This document shows positions 25,783-36,748 of a stretch of DNA of 64,000 bases, piece after piece (within the stretch, counting starts at the first letter, position 1; the number at the start of each line of letters is the position of its first letter). The notes below the pieces were generated by a model. It had not been told where the DNA came from. It was given only the letters and a program-made list of their open reading frames with translations, and made no database searches. The DNA lies in assembly GCF_001425165.1 (NCBI RefSeq), contig NZ_LMDU01000001.1, positions 899,311-963,310 of the forward strand, given 5' to 3'. Position numbers and translations under genes: made by a program. Origin of the DNA: Pelomonas sp. Root405 (GTDB lineage: Bacteria > Pseudomonadota > Gammaproteobacteria > Burkholderiales > Burkholderiaceae_C).

Positions 25783-28155
25783 ATGAGCCTGCTGGACAAA
25801 ATCAGGGGAAAGTCCGAAGCCGATGAGCTGCCGCCGGCAGCACCGGAGGCTGTCGACACGACCATCGATTCGCGCAGCGGTATCGGCTTCGATGCGCCCC
25901 GCAACATGGACTCCACGCTAGCCGGCGTCGACCTGCCCACGCGCAGCGAGGCGTATGCGCGCACGGAGGCGCCGTCCATCATCTCGCCGGCGGTGCCGAC
26001 CGAGCCAGGCCCGAACAGCGAGTTCCCGCCCAGCACGACGATGAATTTCGCGCCGACGACGCAGGCCGCCGACCCGACGATGCTGCCGCCCCCGCCAGCC
26101 ACCGGGGCCGAGCAGTTGGGCGACCTGTTCGGCCGCCACCGCCAGCGCGTGCTGACGGGCCTCGTCGTTGCCGGCCTGATTGGCACGGCCGTCTCGGTCA
26201 GCATGGTGCTGGTCAGCTCCAACCGCAGCGCCGCCCAGGTGCGCGCGACCGGCCAGGCGCTGATGCATTCTCAGCGCATGGCCAAGTCCGTCTCCGCCGC
26301 GCTGGTGGGCAACCCCGCCGCCTTCGCCGAGCTGCGCGAGTCGGTGGGCACGCTCAGTGGCGTCGTCAACAACCTGCGTACTGGCGAAGGTGAGCTGGCC
26401 GTCGCGCCCGCTGCCGTGCTGCCGACGCTGGAGGCCCTGACGCCCCTGGTCGAGCGCGCCGAGAAGAACGGCAAGGTCGTGCAGGCCCAGGAAAAGATCC
26501 TGACCCAGGTCGGCACGGCGCTGCGCGCCATCAACCGCCAGTCCAGCGACCTGCTGGAAAGCGCCGAGGCCGTGTCATCTCAGGCCCTGCAGATCGGCTC
26601 TTCCGCGGGCGAGGTTTCCGCGGTCGGTCAGCTCGTCATGCTGACCCAGCGTATCGGCAAGAGCGCCAACGAGTTCCTGACCCAGGAAGGCGTCAGCCCC
26701 GAGGCCGTGTTCCTGCTGGGCAAGGACCTGAACTCCTTCAAGCTGATCACCGAAGCGCTGATCAGCGGCAGCCCCGAGCTGCGCCTGAACGCTGCCCGCG
26801 ACCCGCAACTGAAGGAACGCCTGCAGACGCTGCTGACGCAGTACGAGCAGACGCGTACCCAGGCCTCCGCCATTCTGGGCAACCTGCAAGGCCTGGTGTC
26901 GGCGCGTGAAGCACAGACGGCCATCCTGAACGACTCGGAACCGCTGCGCAAAGGCCTGGAGCAGGCCGCGGCCGACCTGGAAAAGTCCGGCGGCGGCGGC
27001 TGGGGTCTGTTCCTCTTCATGATCGCTTCGCTGGCCGCCCTGCTCGGTGGCGCGGTCGGTTTCCTGCGCCTTTACGTGGCCGACCAGTCCGAGCGCGCTG
27101 CGCTTGCCGAAGCGTCGCGTCGCGAAGCCGAGGCGCAGGAGCAGGAAGCCAAGCGCGTCAACGACGCCAACCAGGCCGCGATTTTGCGTTTGATGAACGA
27201 GCTGGCCAGCGTCGCTGAAGGTGACCTGACGCAGCAGGCGACGGTGACGGAAGACATCACGGGCGCGATTGCCGACTCGGTGAACTACACGGTGGAAGAG
27301 CTGCGCAACCTCGTGGGCCAGGTTCAGGCCACGGCGGCCCGCGTGACCGACACGACCGGCGCCGTCGACCAGACGTCGACCGACCTGCTGGCGGCATCCA
27401 AAGAGCAGCTGCACGAGATCCGCGCGACCGGCGAGGCCGTGCTCGGCATGGCGAGCCGAATCACCGACGTGTCCGCCCAGGCGCAGACAACGGCCGAGGT
27501 GGCGCGCCAGAGCCGTCAGGCCGCCGAGCAAGGCCTGTCGGCGATGCAGAACAACATCGCCGGTATGAACGCCATCCGCGACTCCATCCAGGAAACGTCC
27601 AAGCGCATCAAGCGCCTCGGCGAGTCGTCTCAGGAAATTGGCGAGATCACCGAGCTGATCTCAGACATTACCGAGCAGACCAACGTGCTGGCCTTGAACG
27701 CGGCCATTCAGGCAGCGTCCGCCGGTGAAGCAGGCCGTGGCTTCTCGGTCGTTGCGGAAGAGGTGCAGCGCCTGGCCGAACGCTCCGGCGACGCGACGCG
27801 CCGGATTGCCGCGCTGGTCAAGACCATTCAGACCGACACCCACGACGCCGTCGCCGCCATGGAGCGTTCGACGCGCGGTGTGGTGGAAGGTACGCAGCTG
27901 TCCGACGCGGCCGGCAAGGCGCTGGAAGACATCGACAGCGTGTCTCGTCAGCTCGACGAGCTGATCGGCAAGATCTCGTCCCAGGCCCAGCAGGAAGCCG
28001 CATCCGCCAACGAGGTGGCCTCCAACATCCAGCACATCTTCGCGGTGACGGAGCAGACATCCGAAGGCACGCGCTCCACCGCCCAGATGGTGCATGAGCT
28101 GTCCCGCTCGGCCGAAGCCCTGCGCACGTCCGTGTCCCGATTCAAGGTCGCCTGA
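25783..28155 (+). CDS. pilJ: Type IV pilus chemoreceptor PilJ
   Basis: A 790-residue methyl-accepting protein. A cytosolic, Pro-rich N-terminus of about 120 residues precedes membrane helix 1 (about 122-145). The periplasmic sensory region (about 150-400) fits the PilJ type, helix 2 is at about 406-431, and HAMP-like and signalling regions follow. The hairpin tip reads [33 protein letters not shown] at about residues 625-660. PilJ senses surface contact or pilus state. The ATG at 25783 follows GAGGGTGAG; an upstream GTG at 25741 would add 14 residues. Confidence 0.92.
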   Translation: MSLLDKIRGKSEADELPPAAPEAVDTTIDSRSGIGFDAPRNMDSTLAGVDLPTRSEAYARTEAPSIISPAVPTEPGPNSEFPPSTTMNFAPTTQAADPTMLPPPPATGAEQLGDLFGRHRQRVLTGLVVAGLIGTAVSVSMVLVSSNRSAAQVRATGQALMHSQRMAKSVSAALVGNPAAFAELRESVGTLSGVVNNLRTGEGELAVAPAAVLPTLEALTPLVERAEKNGKVVQAQEKILTQVGTALRAINRQSSDLLESAEAVSSQALQIGSSAGEVSAVGQLVMLTQRIGKSANEFLTQEGVSPEAVFLLGKDLNSFKLITEALISGSPELRLNAARDPQLKERLQTLLTQYEQTRTQASAILGNLQGLVSAREAQTAILNDSEPLRKGLEQAAADLEKSGGGGWGLFLFMIASLAALLGGAVGFLRLYVADQSERAALAEASRREAEAQEQEAKRVNDANQAAILRLMNELASVAEGDLTQQATVTEDITGAIADSVNYTVEELRNLVGQVQATAARVTDTTGAVDQTSTDLLAASKEQLHEIRATGEAVLGMASRITDVSAQAQTTAEVARQSRQAAEQGLSAMQNNIAGMNAIRDSIQETSKRIKRLGESSQEIGEITELISDITEQTNVLALNAAIQAASAGEAGRGFSVVAEEVQRLAERSGDATRRIAALVKTIQTDTHDAVAAMERSTRGVVEGTQLSDAAGKALEDIDSVSRQLDELIGKISSQAQQEAASANEVASNIQHIFAVTEQTSEGTRSTAQMVHELSRSAEALRTSVSRFKVA

Positions 28156-28193
28156 CCGGCCCCGAACAGCGCATCGAGCGAGAAAGCCCACGC

Positions 28194-31100
28194 ATGGACA
28201 GCTCCCTGCGAGACTCCGAACTCCCGGCCGACCTGAGCCCACTGGCCTGGGTTCAGGAGGAATTGCGCCGCTCCCTGGAGACGGTGCACAAGACCCTGCG
28301 GCGCCTGGTGCGCGAAGGCAGTGACAACCGGCTGTCGGCCTTTGGTGGAGATGCCCAGCCCAGCCTGCCCCTGCAGCAGGCGGCGGCGCAGTTGCACCAA
28401 GTCAGCGGCGTGTTGTCCCTGGTCGGCCTGCCGGCTGGCGCCACGGTGCTGCGTGCCGCCGAGGCGGCCGTCACCCGTTTGGCCGAGCGGCCGCTCGAGG
28501 TCGAACTGAGTACCGTCGAGACCATCGAGCGCGCCGACTTTGCGCTGCTGGCCTATGTCGCCCGGCTGCTGGCCGGCAACAAGACCTCCTCGCTGGCCCT
28601 CTACCCCAGCTATCGCACGCTGCAGCAGCTCAACGGCGCCGAGCGCATCCACCCGGCCGACCTCTGGCAGTACGACTGGGCCTGGCGCAGCATCGCGCCC
28701 GAAACCGGCGTGCTGCCGCGCGCGGTCGACGCCGTGCGCGCGCCCTTCGAATCGGCCCTGCTGCGCCATATGCGCGAGCCCAGCTCCGCACATGCGGCCA
28801 ACCTGTCCGGCCTGTGCGCCGGCCTGGCCGCCACGCTGCCTGCGGGCAGTTCGCGCACGCTGTGGCAACTGGCCGCTGCGGTCTTTGAGGGCCAGGCGCT
28901 GAGGCTCATCCCCAGCGACGGCTACACCAAGCGCCTGGGTTCCAAGCTGCTGCATGAGCTGCGCGTCGTCGAGCAAGGCGATCAGGCCGATCCGCAGCGG
29001 GAACGCCTCGCCCAGGACCTGCTGTTCTTCTGCGCCCAATGCCGCCTCACCCGCGGCGCTGGCCCGCGCCTGACGGCCGTGCACGAGGCCTATCGCCTCA
29101 GCGACGAGCAGGCCGGCGACTATGAAGACGCCAGCCTCGGCCGCATCGACCCCGCCTGGGTGGCCCAGGCCAAGCGCCGCGTGATCGCCGCCAAGGAAAG
29201 CTGGTCCAGCGCCGCCGAGGGCGACCAGCACCGGCTGACCGGTCTGGACGAACAGTTTGCTGCGCTGTCCGACTCCCTGACACGCCTTTTCCCCAGTGGC
29301 GAGGTGCTGGCGCAGACGCTGCAACGCGCCGTTGTCGCGACGCTGCGTTCCCGCAGCACGCCGCCGCCGGCGCTGGCGATGGAAGTTGCGACCAGCCTGC
29401 TCTATGTCGAGGCCGCACTGGAAGACGCCGCTTTCGACCAGCCCGAGCAGGCCGACCGCGTGCGCCGCCTGGCGCGCCGCGTCGAGGCCGTTGCCCACGG
29501 TCAACCGGCCGAGCCGCTGGAAGACTGGATGGAGGATCTGTACCGCCGGGTCTCCGACCGCCAGACCCTGGGCAGCGTCGTCCACGAGCTGCGCGCCAGC
29601 CTGTCCGAAGTCGAGAAGCAGTGCGACGAATACTTCCGCGACCCGGCGCGCCGTGAACTGCTGATCCCCGTGCCCGGCCAATTGCAGGCCATGCGCGGCG
29701 TGCTCAGCGTGCTGGGCCTGGACCAGGCCGCCCAGGCAACCGTGCGCATGCGTGACGAGGTGGACAGCCTGGCCGGCACGGAGATCGATTTCGAGCGGGC
29801 TGGCGCCCGTGGCGTCTTCGAGCGCCTGGCCAACAACCTTGGCGCCCTCGGCTTCCTCATCGACATGCTCAGCGTGCAGCCCCAGCTGGCCAAGCGCATG
29901 TTCCAGTTCGATGAGGCCACTGGCCGCCTGGACGCCGTCATGGGCCGCCGTGAAGGCGCCGTCGAGCTGCCTGACTTCGAAGCCAGCGGCTTCCATGTCG
30001 ATCTCGAGCCGGAAGTCGCGCCCGCGATGGACAAGACGCAACCTCTGCGCATCGACTTCGGCAGCCTGGACCTGCCCGATCTCAGCCTGCCCGACGTCGA
30101 CCTGTCCCAGCCTGCGCCCGCCCCGGCGCCCGCCCTGGTGTCCGTCTCAGCGCCCGCGCCTGCCGCGCCCAGCGTCGCCGACGACCCGGAGATGCGCGAG
30201 ATCTTCCTGGAAGAAGCCGACGAGGTCATCGCCAACGCGCGCGCCGCGCTGGCGGAACTGCGCGAGCAGCCTGCCGAGCACGGCCAGCTCACCATCGTTC
30301 GCCGTGCCTTCCACACGCTCAAGGGCAGCGCCCGCATGGTCGGGCTTGACCCCTTCGGCGAAGCTGCCTGGGCCTGCGAACAGCTTTACAACGCGCGCCT
30401 GTCCGAGGCCTCGCCGCTGGCCGACGCCGCCCTGCTCGATTTCACGACCGAGGCGCTCGACTACTTTGCCCACTGGCGTGACCAGATCGCCGGCACCGAG
30501 GCAGGTCACAGCCTGCCTGACCCGGTGCGCCGCAGTGCCGACTCGCTGCGACTGCACGGCCAAGCCCTGCCGCTGGGCTGGCCCGTCGAAGCCGACGGCA
30601 TGGACGTTGCGGACGGCGCGGCCCTGCCGGACGTCGTCGAGCACGCGCCCGAAGCCCTGGCCGAAGCGGCCGCGCAGCCCGTTGCTGCCGCCAAGCCGGT
30701 GGAATTGGAAGAGGCCCCGGCGCTGGTGCCGGACTTCGTCCTCGAACTGGGCGAGCCGGCCACCGTCGAAGAGATCGCGGCCCTCGGCCTGCCCGACGTC
30801 ACGCTCGATTTCGCTCCGACGCAACTGCCCGAAGAAGAGACCATCGACTTCGGCACCCATCCGCCGACCGAACCTTTGCCGCTGGCTGCCACTCCGCACG
30901 AGGAGCAGACGCTGGCCAACTTCGGCCTGACGCTGGACCTTGACGAGCCCGAGATCGTGCTGCCGGCCGAGCCGTTGGACGACCTGGGCGATCTGCCCAG
31001 CCGGCCCGAGGAGTCGACGCTCGCCCTGCCCAGGCTGGTCGTCGACAACGAATCTGCGGCGTCCCAGGCGTCGCCTGAGATTGAACCGGACGACCCCGAC

Positions 31101-34100
31101 ACCGACGAAGGCTTCAAGCTCATCGGTCCGCTGCGCATCAGCATCGCCCTGTTCAACATCTTCCTGAACGAAGCCGACGAGCTGTCGCGCAAGCTCTCCA
31201 TCGGCCTGGCCGAGTGGGCTGCCGAGCTGAGTGAGCCCGTGCCCTCCAGCTGCGAGGTGCAGGCCCATGCCTTGGCCGGCAACGCCGCCACGGTCGGCTA
31301 TGAGGAGCTTTCCAGCCTGGCTCGCGAGCTGGAGCACGCCCTCGGCCGCGCCCAGCGCGCCGTGCGCTACGAGGCGGCCGACGCCGAGCTCTTTGTGCGC
31401 GCGGCCGACGACATCCGCCGCCTGTTGCATCAGTTCGCTGCCGGCTTCCTCAAGCCCCACGATCCCGAGTTGATCGTCCGCCTGCACGCCTACGAGCCGC
31501 AGGAAGAAGCTTTCACCGCGGACGCGTCGCTGGACGACGACCTGCCGGTGCCCGCCTTGCACGACACCGTGGCCGGTGGCCTGGACGCGCTGCCCACCGA
31601 GCCGGGTCAACTGCTAGAGCCGGTCGTCGATCTCAGCGATGCCGCGCCCGCCGAGCCATTGGCTGAACCGGTTGCCCTGTTCGAAGCCGAAGCGGCACCC
31701 GAACCAGTGCCTGAGGCCGTGGCCGAACCCGAACCTCAGCCTGAGCCGGTCGTCGAGCCCGAGCCAGAGCCCGTGCTTGCCGTGTTGCCCGACCTGGGGC
31801 CCGAGCCGGAGCCCGGACTGCCGGACAACATCGAGCCGGAGCTCTATCCGATCTTCGAGGAGGAAGGCCGCGACCTGCTGGAGCAGCTGCACGGTGCGTT
31901 GCGCGACTGGCTGGCCCATCCTGGCGAGCTGGGCCGCTCCGACGCCTGCATGCGGGCGCTGCACACCTTCAAGGGTGGCGCTCGCCTAGCCGGCGCCATG
32001 CGCCTGGGCGAACAGGCCCATCACCTCGAATCCGCCATCGAAGCGCTGCTGCGTGCCGGCAGCGCCGACCGCGCGCAGGTGCAGGCCTTGCAGCACGAGG
32101 GCGACGCGCTCGAGCATGCCTTCGAGGCACTCGGCCGCAGCCTGACGGCCGCCGCCGCGCCGGTTCCCGAGGTTGTCGTCGCCCCGCCGCCGGCAGCGGC
32201 CGTCGCCGAGGTGCCGGCCGCCAAGGCGCCCGAGACCCTGGAAGCGCGCGCGCCTGTGGCCGCTCAGCCAGCTGCGCCTGCCGTCACCGACAAGCCAGTC
32301 GAGCCGGTCCGCGAGATCGATTGGAGCCGCTTCACCGACACCGCCGAAGTGGCGGCCGGTAGCGACAACCTGGCCATCGGCCAGGCCTTGGTGCGCGTGC
32401 GCGGCAGCTTGCTGGAACGCATGGCCACGCAGGCCGGCGAGGTCAGCATCCGCCGCGCGCGGATGGAGTCCGAGCTGGCCCAGATGAAGGTCGCGCTGCT
32501 CGACCTGGACGACAACCTGGAGCGCCTGCGCGCCCAGTTGCGCGAGCTGGAACTGCAAGCCGAAGCCCAGATGCACACCCAGCAGGAGCTGGCGCAGCAG
32601 GGTGGTCGCGAGTTCGACCCGCTGGAGTTCGACCGCTACACCCGTTTCCAGGAACTGACACGCATGCTGGCCGAGTCGGTCGGCGACGTGGCCACGTTGC
32701 AACGCACGCTGGGCCGCAACGTGCAGACCGGCGAAGACGAGCTGGCCGCTCAATCGCGGCTGACGCGCGAACTGCAGGACGACCTGCTGCGCACTCGTCT
32801 GGTGGACTTCGATTCCATCGGCGAGCGCATGCACCGCGTCGTGCGCCAAGCCGCGCGCGACAGCGGCAAGCAGGTCAAGCTGGAGATCACCGGCGGCCAG
32901 ACCGAGCTGGACCGCTCGGTGCTGGAGCGCACGGCGGGCGCCTTCGAGCACCTGCTGCGCAACAGCGTCGCCCATGGCATCGAGACACCCGAGGTGCGCA
33001 CGGCGGCTGGCAAGGACCCCGTCGGCACGCTGCGCATCGAGGTCAGCCAGCACGGCAATGAAGTGCTGCTGAACTTCGCGGACAACGGCGCCGGCCTCAA
33101 CCTGCAGCGCATCCGCGAGCGCGGCCTGCAGCTGGGCCTCATCGCGGCTGACGCCGAGCCGGATGACGCCTTGCTCAAGCGCCTGATCTTTGCGCCCGGC
33201 TTCTCGACTGCCAGCCAAGTCACCGAGCTCAGCGGCCGTGGCATCGGCATGGACGTCGTGCGTGCCGAGGTCGGCACGCTCGGCGGCAGCATCGAGACCA
33301 CGTCGACGGCCGGTCAGGGCACCAGCTTCCTGCTGCGCCTGCCGCTGACCACGGCGCTGACCCAGGTCGTGCTGCTCAAGAGCGCCGACCAGGTCGTCGC
33401 CGTGCCCGCGGCGCTGATGGCCTCCGTGCAGCGCGTGCCGGTCGACGCCGTCGAGGCGGCCTACGCCACCGGCAAGCTGCAGCATGGCGGCGCCGAGATG
33501 CCGTTCTACTGGCTGGGCGGCCTGCTCGGCCACGCCGGCCGCGGTTACGTCCATGGCAAGCACACGCACGTCGTGCTGGTGCGCAGCGCCCAAGGCGCGC
33601 TGGCCCTGCACGTCGACGAAGTCGTTGGCAACCAGGAAGTCGTCGTCAAGAACCTCGGCGCCCAGCTCAATCGCGTGCCCGGCCTGGCCGGCATCAGCCT
33701 GCTGGCCTCGGGCGAAGTGGCGCTGATCTACAACGTCGTGGCGCTGGCCGACTGGTATGGCATCGACGCCCAGGCGCGCTTGGCGGCCGCGCACGTCCAG
33801 TCGCAGTCACCGACAGCGCAGATCGCCGCGCCGGTCGTCGAGACGGTCTCGCAGGCGCCGCTCGTCATGGTGGTCGACGATTCGCTGACGGTGCGTCGCG
33901 TGACCCAGCGCCTGCTGGAGCGCGTCGGTTTCCGCGTCCTACTGGCCAAGGATGGCCTGGATGCGATGGAGAAGCTGTCCGGTGACGAGCTGCCGTCGGT
34001 GGTACTGTCGGACATCGAAATGCCCCGCATGGATGGCTTTGACTTGGTGCGCAACATGCGCGCCGATTCACGCCTGGCCCCGCTGCCCGTCATCATGATC

Positions 34101-34235
34101 ACTTCGCGCATTGCCCAGAAGCACCGCGACTACGCCGCCCAGCTCGGGGTCGACCACTACCTCGGCAAGCCGTATGACGAGGAACAGCTGCTCGGTCTGA
34201 TTCATCAGTACACGCAGCAAGCATTGGCGGCCTGA
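28194..34235 (+). CDS. pilL: Pil-Chp hybrid histidine kinase PilL/ChpA
   Basis: A 2013-residue CheA-type kinase. Degenerate Hpt-like helical modules occupy the first 600 residues. Two Hpt modules with phosphorylatable histidine follow, AFHTLKGSARMVGL (about H706) and ALHTFKGGARLAGA (about H1257), plus one more degenerate module near 1025 (QAHALAGNAATVGY). They are separated by long acidic Pro/Ala/Glu linkers. The kinase core has HLLRNSVAHGIE (about 1585), DNGAGL and GRGIGMDVV; then a CheW-like domain (about 1715-1850) and a C-terminal receiver with the aspartate in VVLSDIEMPRMDGF (about 1940). It should phosphorylate PilG, PilH and its own receiver. Confidence 0.95.
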   Translation: MDSSLRDSELPADLSPLAWVQEELRRSLETVHKTLRRLVREGSDNRLSAFGGDAQPSLPLQQAAAQLHQVSGVLSLVGLPAGATVLRAAEAAVTRLAERPLEVELSTVETIERADFALLAYVARLLAGNKTSSLALYPSYRTLQQLNGAERIHPADLWQYDWAWRSIAPETGVLPRAVDAVRAPFESALLRHMREPSSAHAANLSGLCAGLAATLPAGSSRTLWQLAAAVFEGQALRLIPSDGYTKRLGSKLLHELRVVEQGDQADPQRERLAQDLLFFCAQCRLTRGAGPRLTAVHEAYRLSDEQAGDYEDASLGRIDPAWVAQAKRRVIAAKESWSSAAEGDQHRLTGLDEQFAALSDSLTRLFPSGEVLAQTLQRAVVATLRSRSTPPPALAMEVATSLLYVEAALEDAAFDQPEQADRVRRLARRVEAVAHGQPAEPLEDWMEDLYRRVSDRQTLGSVVHELRASLSEVEKQCDEYFRDPARRELLIPVPGQLQAMRGVLSVLGLDQAAQATVRMRDEVDSLAGTEIDFERAGARGVFERLANNLGALGFLIDMLSVQPQLAKRMFQFDEATGRLDAVMGRREGAVELPDFEASGFHVDLEPEVAPAMDKTQPLRIDFGSLDLPDLSLPDVDLSQPAPAPAPALVSVSAPAPAAPSVADDPEMREIFLEEADEVIANARAALAELREQPAEHGQLTIVRRAFHTLKGSARMVGLDPFGEAAWACEQLYNARLSEASPLADAALLDFTTEALDYFAHWRDQIAGTEAGHSLPDPVRRSADSLRLHGQALPLGWPVEADGMDVADGAALPDVVEHAPEALAEAAAQPVAAAKPVELEEAPALVPDFVLELGEPATVEEIAALGLPDVTLDFAPTQLPEEETIDFGTHPPTEPLPLAATPHEEQTLANFGLTLDLDEPEIVLPAEPLDDLGDLPSRPEESTLALPRLVVDNESAASQASPEIEPDDPDTDEGFKLIGPLRISIALFNIFLNEADELSRKLSIGLAEWAAELSEPVPSSCEVQAHALAGNAATVGYEELSSLARELEHALGRAQRAVRYEAADAELFVRAADDIRRLLHQFAAGFLKPHDPELIVRLHAYEPQEEAFTADASLDDDLPVPALHDTVAGGLDALPTEPGQLLEPVVDLSDAAPAEPLAEPVALFEAEAAPEPVPEAVAEPEPQPEPVVEPEPEPVLAVLPDLGPEPEPGLPDNIEPELYPIFEEEGRDLLEQLHGALRDWLAHPGELGRSDACMRALHTFKGGARLAGAMRLGEQAHHLESAIEALLRAGSADRAQVQALQHEGDALEHAFEALGRSLTAAAAPVPEVVVAPPPAAAVAEVPAAKAPETLEARAPVAAQPAAPAVTDKPVEPVREIDWSRFTDTAEVAAGSDNLAIGQALVRVRGSLLERMATQAGEVSIRRARMESELAQMKVALLDLDDNLERLRAQLRELELQAEAQMHTQQELAQQGGREFDPLEFDRYTRFQELTRMLAESVGDVATLQRTLGRNVQTGEDELAAQSRLTRELQDDLLRTRLVDFDSIGERMHRVVRQAARDSGKQVKLEITGGQTELDRSVLERTAGAFEHLLRNSVAHGIETPEVRTAAGKDPVGTLRIEVSQHGNEVLLNFADNGAGLNLQRIRERGLQLGLIAADAEPDDALLKRLIFAPGFSTASQVTELSGRGIGMDVVRAEVGTLGGSIETTSTAGQGTSFLLRLPLTTALTQVVLLKSADQVVAVPAALMASVQRVPVDAVEAAYATGKLQHGGAEMPFYWLGGLLGHAGRGYVHGKHTHVVLVRSAQGALALHVDEVVGNQEVVVKNLGAQLNRVPGLAGISLLASGEVALIYNVVALADWYGIDAQARLAAAHVQSQSPTAQIAAPVVETVSQAPLVMVVDDSLTVRRVTQRLLERVGFRVLLAKDGLDAMEKLSGDELPSVVLSDIEMPRMDGFDLVRNMRADSRLAPLPVIMITSRIAQKHRDYAAQLGVDHYLGKPYDEEQLLGLIHQYTQQALAA

Positions 34236-34243
34236 GCACCGAG

Positions 34244-35281
34244 ATGTCACAGGTTGTCGACCACCTCGCCGAGCTGACCGGTTTTCGCGACAGGGACGTC
34301 ATGGACGTCACCCTCGTCATGGCGTTGCGCGACCTGCTCGAACCCGAGTCGGTCGCCATCTACCGAAGCATTGGCGAGCCCGGCGAGGAACGCTGGCTGA
34401 CCCGTGCCCATCTGCGCGCTGGCGACGCCGTTGCATCCGCCGATCCCCTGTGGGCCAAGCCCGCCAACCTGCCCAAGGGGACCGACCACCCACTGCGCCT
34501 GGAGGCCATGCGCACCCGCAGCGTGACCCAGGTGGCCCAGGGCGGCCAGTGGCTGTATCTCTTCCCGATTGCCACCGACCGCGATGTCGTTGGCGTCATC
34601 GAGATCCTGTCCACGCGCCGCCTCGGTACGGGCGCTCAGCGCATGGTCAGCAGCGTGCTGCGGATTTATCACAACTTCCAGGGCCTGCTCGACTACTCCG
34701 AGCGCGACACGCTGACCGGCCTGCTCAATCGCAAGACCTTCGACGAGAGCTTTCTCAAGGTCCTGTCGGACATCCCGACCCGCCCCGACGCGAAGCACGA
34801 GGCCGAAGACCGCCGCCACGAGACGGCGGTGCAGCACTATGTGCTCGGCGTCATCGACATCGACCATTTCAAGACCGTCAATGACCGCTTTGGCCACCTG
34901 ATTGGCGATGAGGTGCTGCTGCTGCTGTCGCGCCTGATGCGCGGCTCCTTCCGCTTCCACGACATGCTCTACCGCTTCGGCGGCGAGGAGTTCGTGGTGC
35001 TGATGCGCTGCGACGAGGAAATCCACGCCGGCGAGGCCTTCGAGCGCCTGCGGCTGAATACCGAGCGCTACGCCTTCCCGCAGGTTGGCCGCATCACCGT
35101 CAGCATCGGTTTCACCGAGGTGCGGCCGGGCGACGGCCCTGCCGACGCCTTCGAGCGCGCCGACAAGGCCGTCTATCACGCCAAGGGCCATGGCCGCAAC
35201 CAGGTCCACAACTACGCGGCCCTGGTGGCCAGTGGCGTGATCAAGGAATCGGCCCAGCTCAGCGACGTCGAGCTGTTTTAA
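34244..35281 (+). CDS. Diguanylate cyclase (GAF-like sensor plus GGDEF domain)
   Basis: A 345-residue protein. The first 160 residues resemble a GAF-type sensory fold; the C-terminal half is a GGDEF domain with DIDHFKTVNDRFGH and the active-site signature RFGGEEF, so it should make cyclic-di-GMP. No clear RxxD inhibitory site lies five residues before the signature. It starts 8 bases after the pilL stop, so it is very likely in the Pil-Chp operon, tying surface sensing to c-di-GMP production. Confidence 0.93.
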   Translation: MSQVVDHLAELTGFRDRDVMDVTLVMALRDLLEPESVAIYRSIGEPGEERWLTRAHLRAGDAVASADPLWAKPANLPKGTDHPLRLEAMRTRSVTQVAQGGQWLYLFPIATDRDVVGVIEILSTRRLGTGAQRMVSSVLRIYHNFQGLLDYSERDTLTGLLNRKTFDESFLKVLSDIPTRPDAKHEAEDRRHETAVQHYVLGVIDIDHFKTVNDRFGHLIGDEVLLLLSRLMRGSFRFHDMLYRFGGEEFVVLMRCDEEIHAGEAFERLRLNTERYAFPQVGRITVSIGFTEVRPGDGPADAFERADKAVYHAKGHGRNQVHNYAALVASGVIKESAQLSDVELF

Positions 35282-35291
35282 GCCGGCCGGC

Positions 35292-36734
35292 TCAAGACGA
35301 GCGGCTCTTGACGACGGCGTAGCGGGCCAGCGTGCGTTCCCGCGCGACGGCGTGGTCGACGATGGGGCGCGGGTAGGCGTTGCTCTGCATGGCCAGCGGC
35401 GCGCGCGCCCATGGCTCGTGGATGGCCTTGGCCGGCAGCTCGGCCAGTTCGGGGCAGTAGCGGCGGATGAAGCGACCCTCGCTGTCGAACTTCTCGCTCT
35501 GGCTGACGGGGTTGAAGATGCGGAAATAGGGCTGGGCATCACAGCCGCTGCTGCTGGCCCATTGCCAGCCGCCGTTGTTGGCCGCCAGGTCGAAGTCGAT
35601 AAGCTGCAGGGCGAAATAGGCCTCGCCGCGCCGCCAGTCGATGCCAAGGTCCTTGGTCAGGAAGCTGGCCGTCACCATGCGCAGGCGGTTGTGCATATAC
35701 CCGGTCTGGTTGAGCTGGCGCATGGCCGCGTCGACCAGCGGATAGCCGGTGCGGCCCTCGCACCAGGCGGCGAACATGGCGTCGGCCTGCGCACCCGTCT
35801 CCCAGCGGATGGCGTCGTACTCGGGCCGGAAGGCGCCGGTCATCGCATGCGGATGGTGGTGCATGACCTGGTGATAGAAGTCGCGCCAGATCAGCTCCGA
35901 CAGCCAGATCTCCGCGCCATGGTCGCCGCCCTGCATCAGCTGGTGGGCGATGCGCGCCAGGCGGCGGATGGACACGGTGCCGAAGCGCAGGTGCACGCTC
36001 AGATAACTCGGCCCCTTGACGGCGGGGAAGTCGCGCGCCTTGTCGTAGTCGGCGATGCGGTCGAGAAAATCGTCCAGCAGCGCCTCGGCGCCGCGGCTGC
36101 CCTGGCCGACGTGCCCGGTCAGCCCGGCCGGCTCGAAGCCGATGTCTTGCAGCGCCGGCACGCCGGCGGCCAGCGCGGTCTTGGCGAGCGCCTGCGCATG
36201 GCGCTCGACCGGGTAGCTGCTCAGGTAGAACCCGTCGACCTTGCGCAGCCAGGCATTCTTGTAGGGCGTGAACACGCCATAGGGCCCACCGGCGGCCGTC
36301 ATCACCTCGCGGCGCTCAAAAATGACATGGTCCTTGAAGGTGCGCAGTTCCGCGTTCGTGGCCTTCAACAGGTCGGCCACCTGGGCATCGCGCATCAGTG
36401 CCTGCGGCTCGTCGTCATGGTTGGCGAACACCGCCTGCACGCCCAGTTCGGCGGCCAGGCGCGGCATCTCGTCCGCTGCAAAGCCATGCCGCACGATCAG
36501 TGCGCCGCCAAGCTTGCGCAGGTCCTCGTCCAGCACCTGCAACGCACCGAGGATGAACTCGACACGCCGGTCCGCGCGCGGCAGGGCGTCGAGGATGTCG
36601 CGGTCCAGGACGAAGGCGCAAAACACCTGCCGCGCGCTTTTCAGCGCTTGGTAGAGGGCCGCGTTGTCGTCAACGCGGAGGTCGCGACGGAACCAGACCA
36701 AGGCACGGTCGAGGCGGTCAGGGGAGGAATTCAT
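35292..36734 (-). CDS. phrB: Deoxyribodipyrimidine photolyase
   Basis: A 480-residue cryptochrome/photolyase protein that would repair cyclobutane pyrimidine dimers using FAD and blue light. The antenna domain begins RALVWFRRDLRVDDNAAL; the FAD-binding region contains ELIWRDFYHQVMHHHP, GYPLVDAAMRQLNQTGYMHN and LAANNGGWQWASSSGCDAQ. The family length is 470-500. The start is ATG 36732-36734. It is convergent with the diguanylate cyclase (10 bases between stops) and divergent from yqgE with only 14 bases between starts. Confidence 0.95.
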   Translation of the reverse strand: MNSSPDRLDRALVWFRRDLRVDDNAALYQALKSARQVFCAFVLDRDILDALPRADRRVEFILGALQVLDEDLRKLGGALIVRHGFAADEMPRLAAELGVQAVFANHDDEPQALMRDAQVADLLKATNAELRTFKDHVIFERREVMTAAGGPYGVFTPYKNAWLRKVDGFYLSSYPVERHAQALAKTALAAGVPALQDIGFEPAGLTGHVGQGSRGAEALLDDFLDRIADYDKARDFPAVKGPSYLSVHLRFGTVSIRRLARIAHQLMQGGDHGAEIWLSELIWRDFYHQVMHHHPHAMTGAFRPEYDAIRWETGAQADAMFAAWCEGRTGYPLVDAAMRQLNQTGYMHNRLRMVTASFLTKDLGIDWRRGEAYFALQLIDFDLAANNGGWQWASSSGCDAQPYFRIFNPVSQSEKFDSEGRFIRRYCPELAELPAKAIHEPWARAPLAMQSNAYPRPIVDHAVARERTLARYAVVKSRSS

Positions 36735-36748
36735 ACCCAAAGAATAAA

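Noticed and set aside
27948-33794. Large minus-strand ORFs under pilJ and pilL
   Set aside because: They lie within the PilJ/PilL coding sequence and have no recognisable domain; GC-driven shadow frames.
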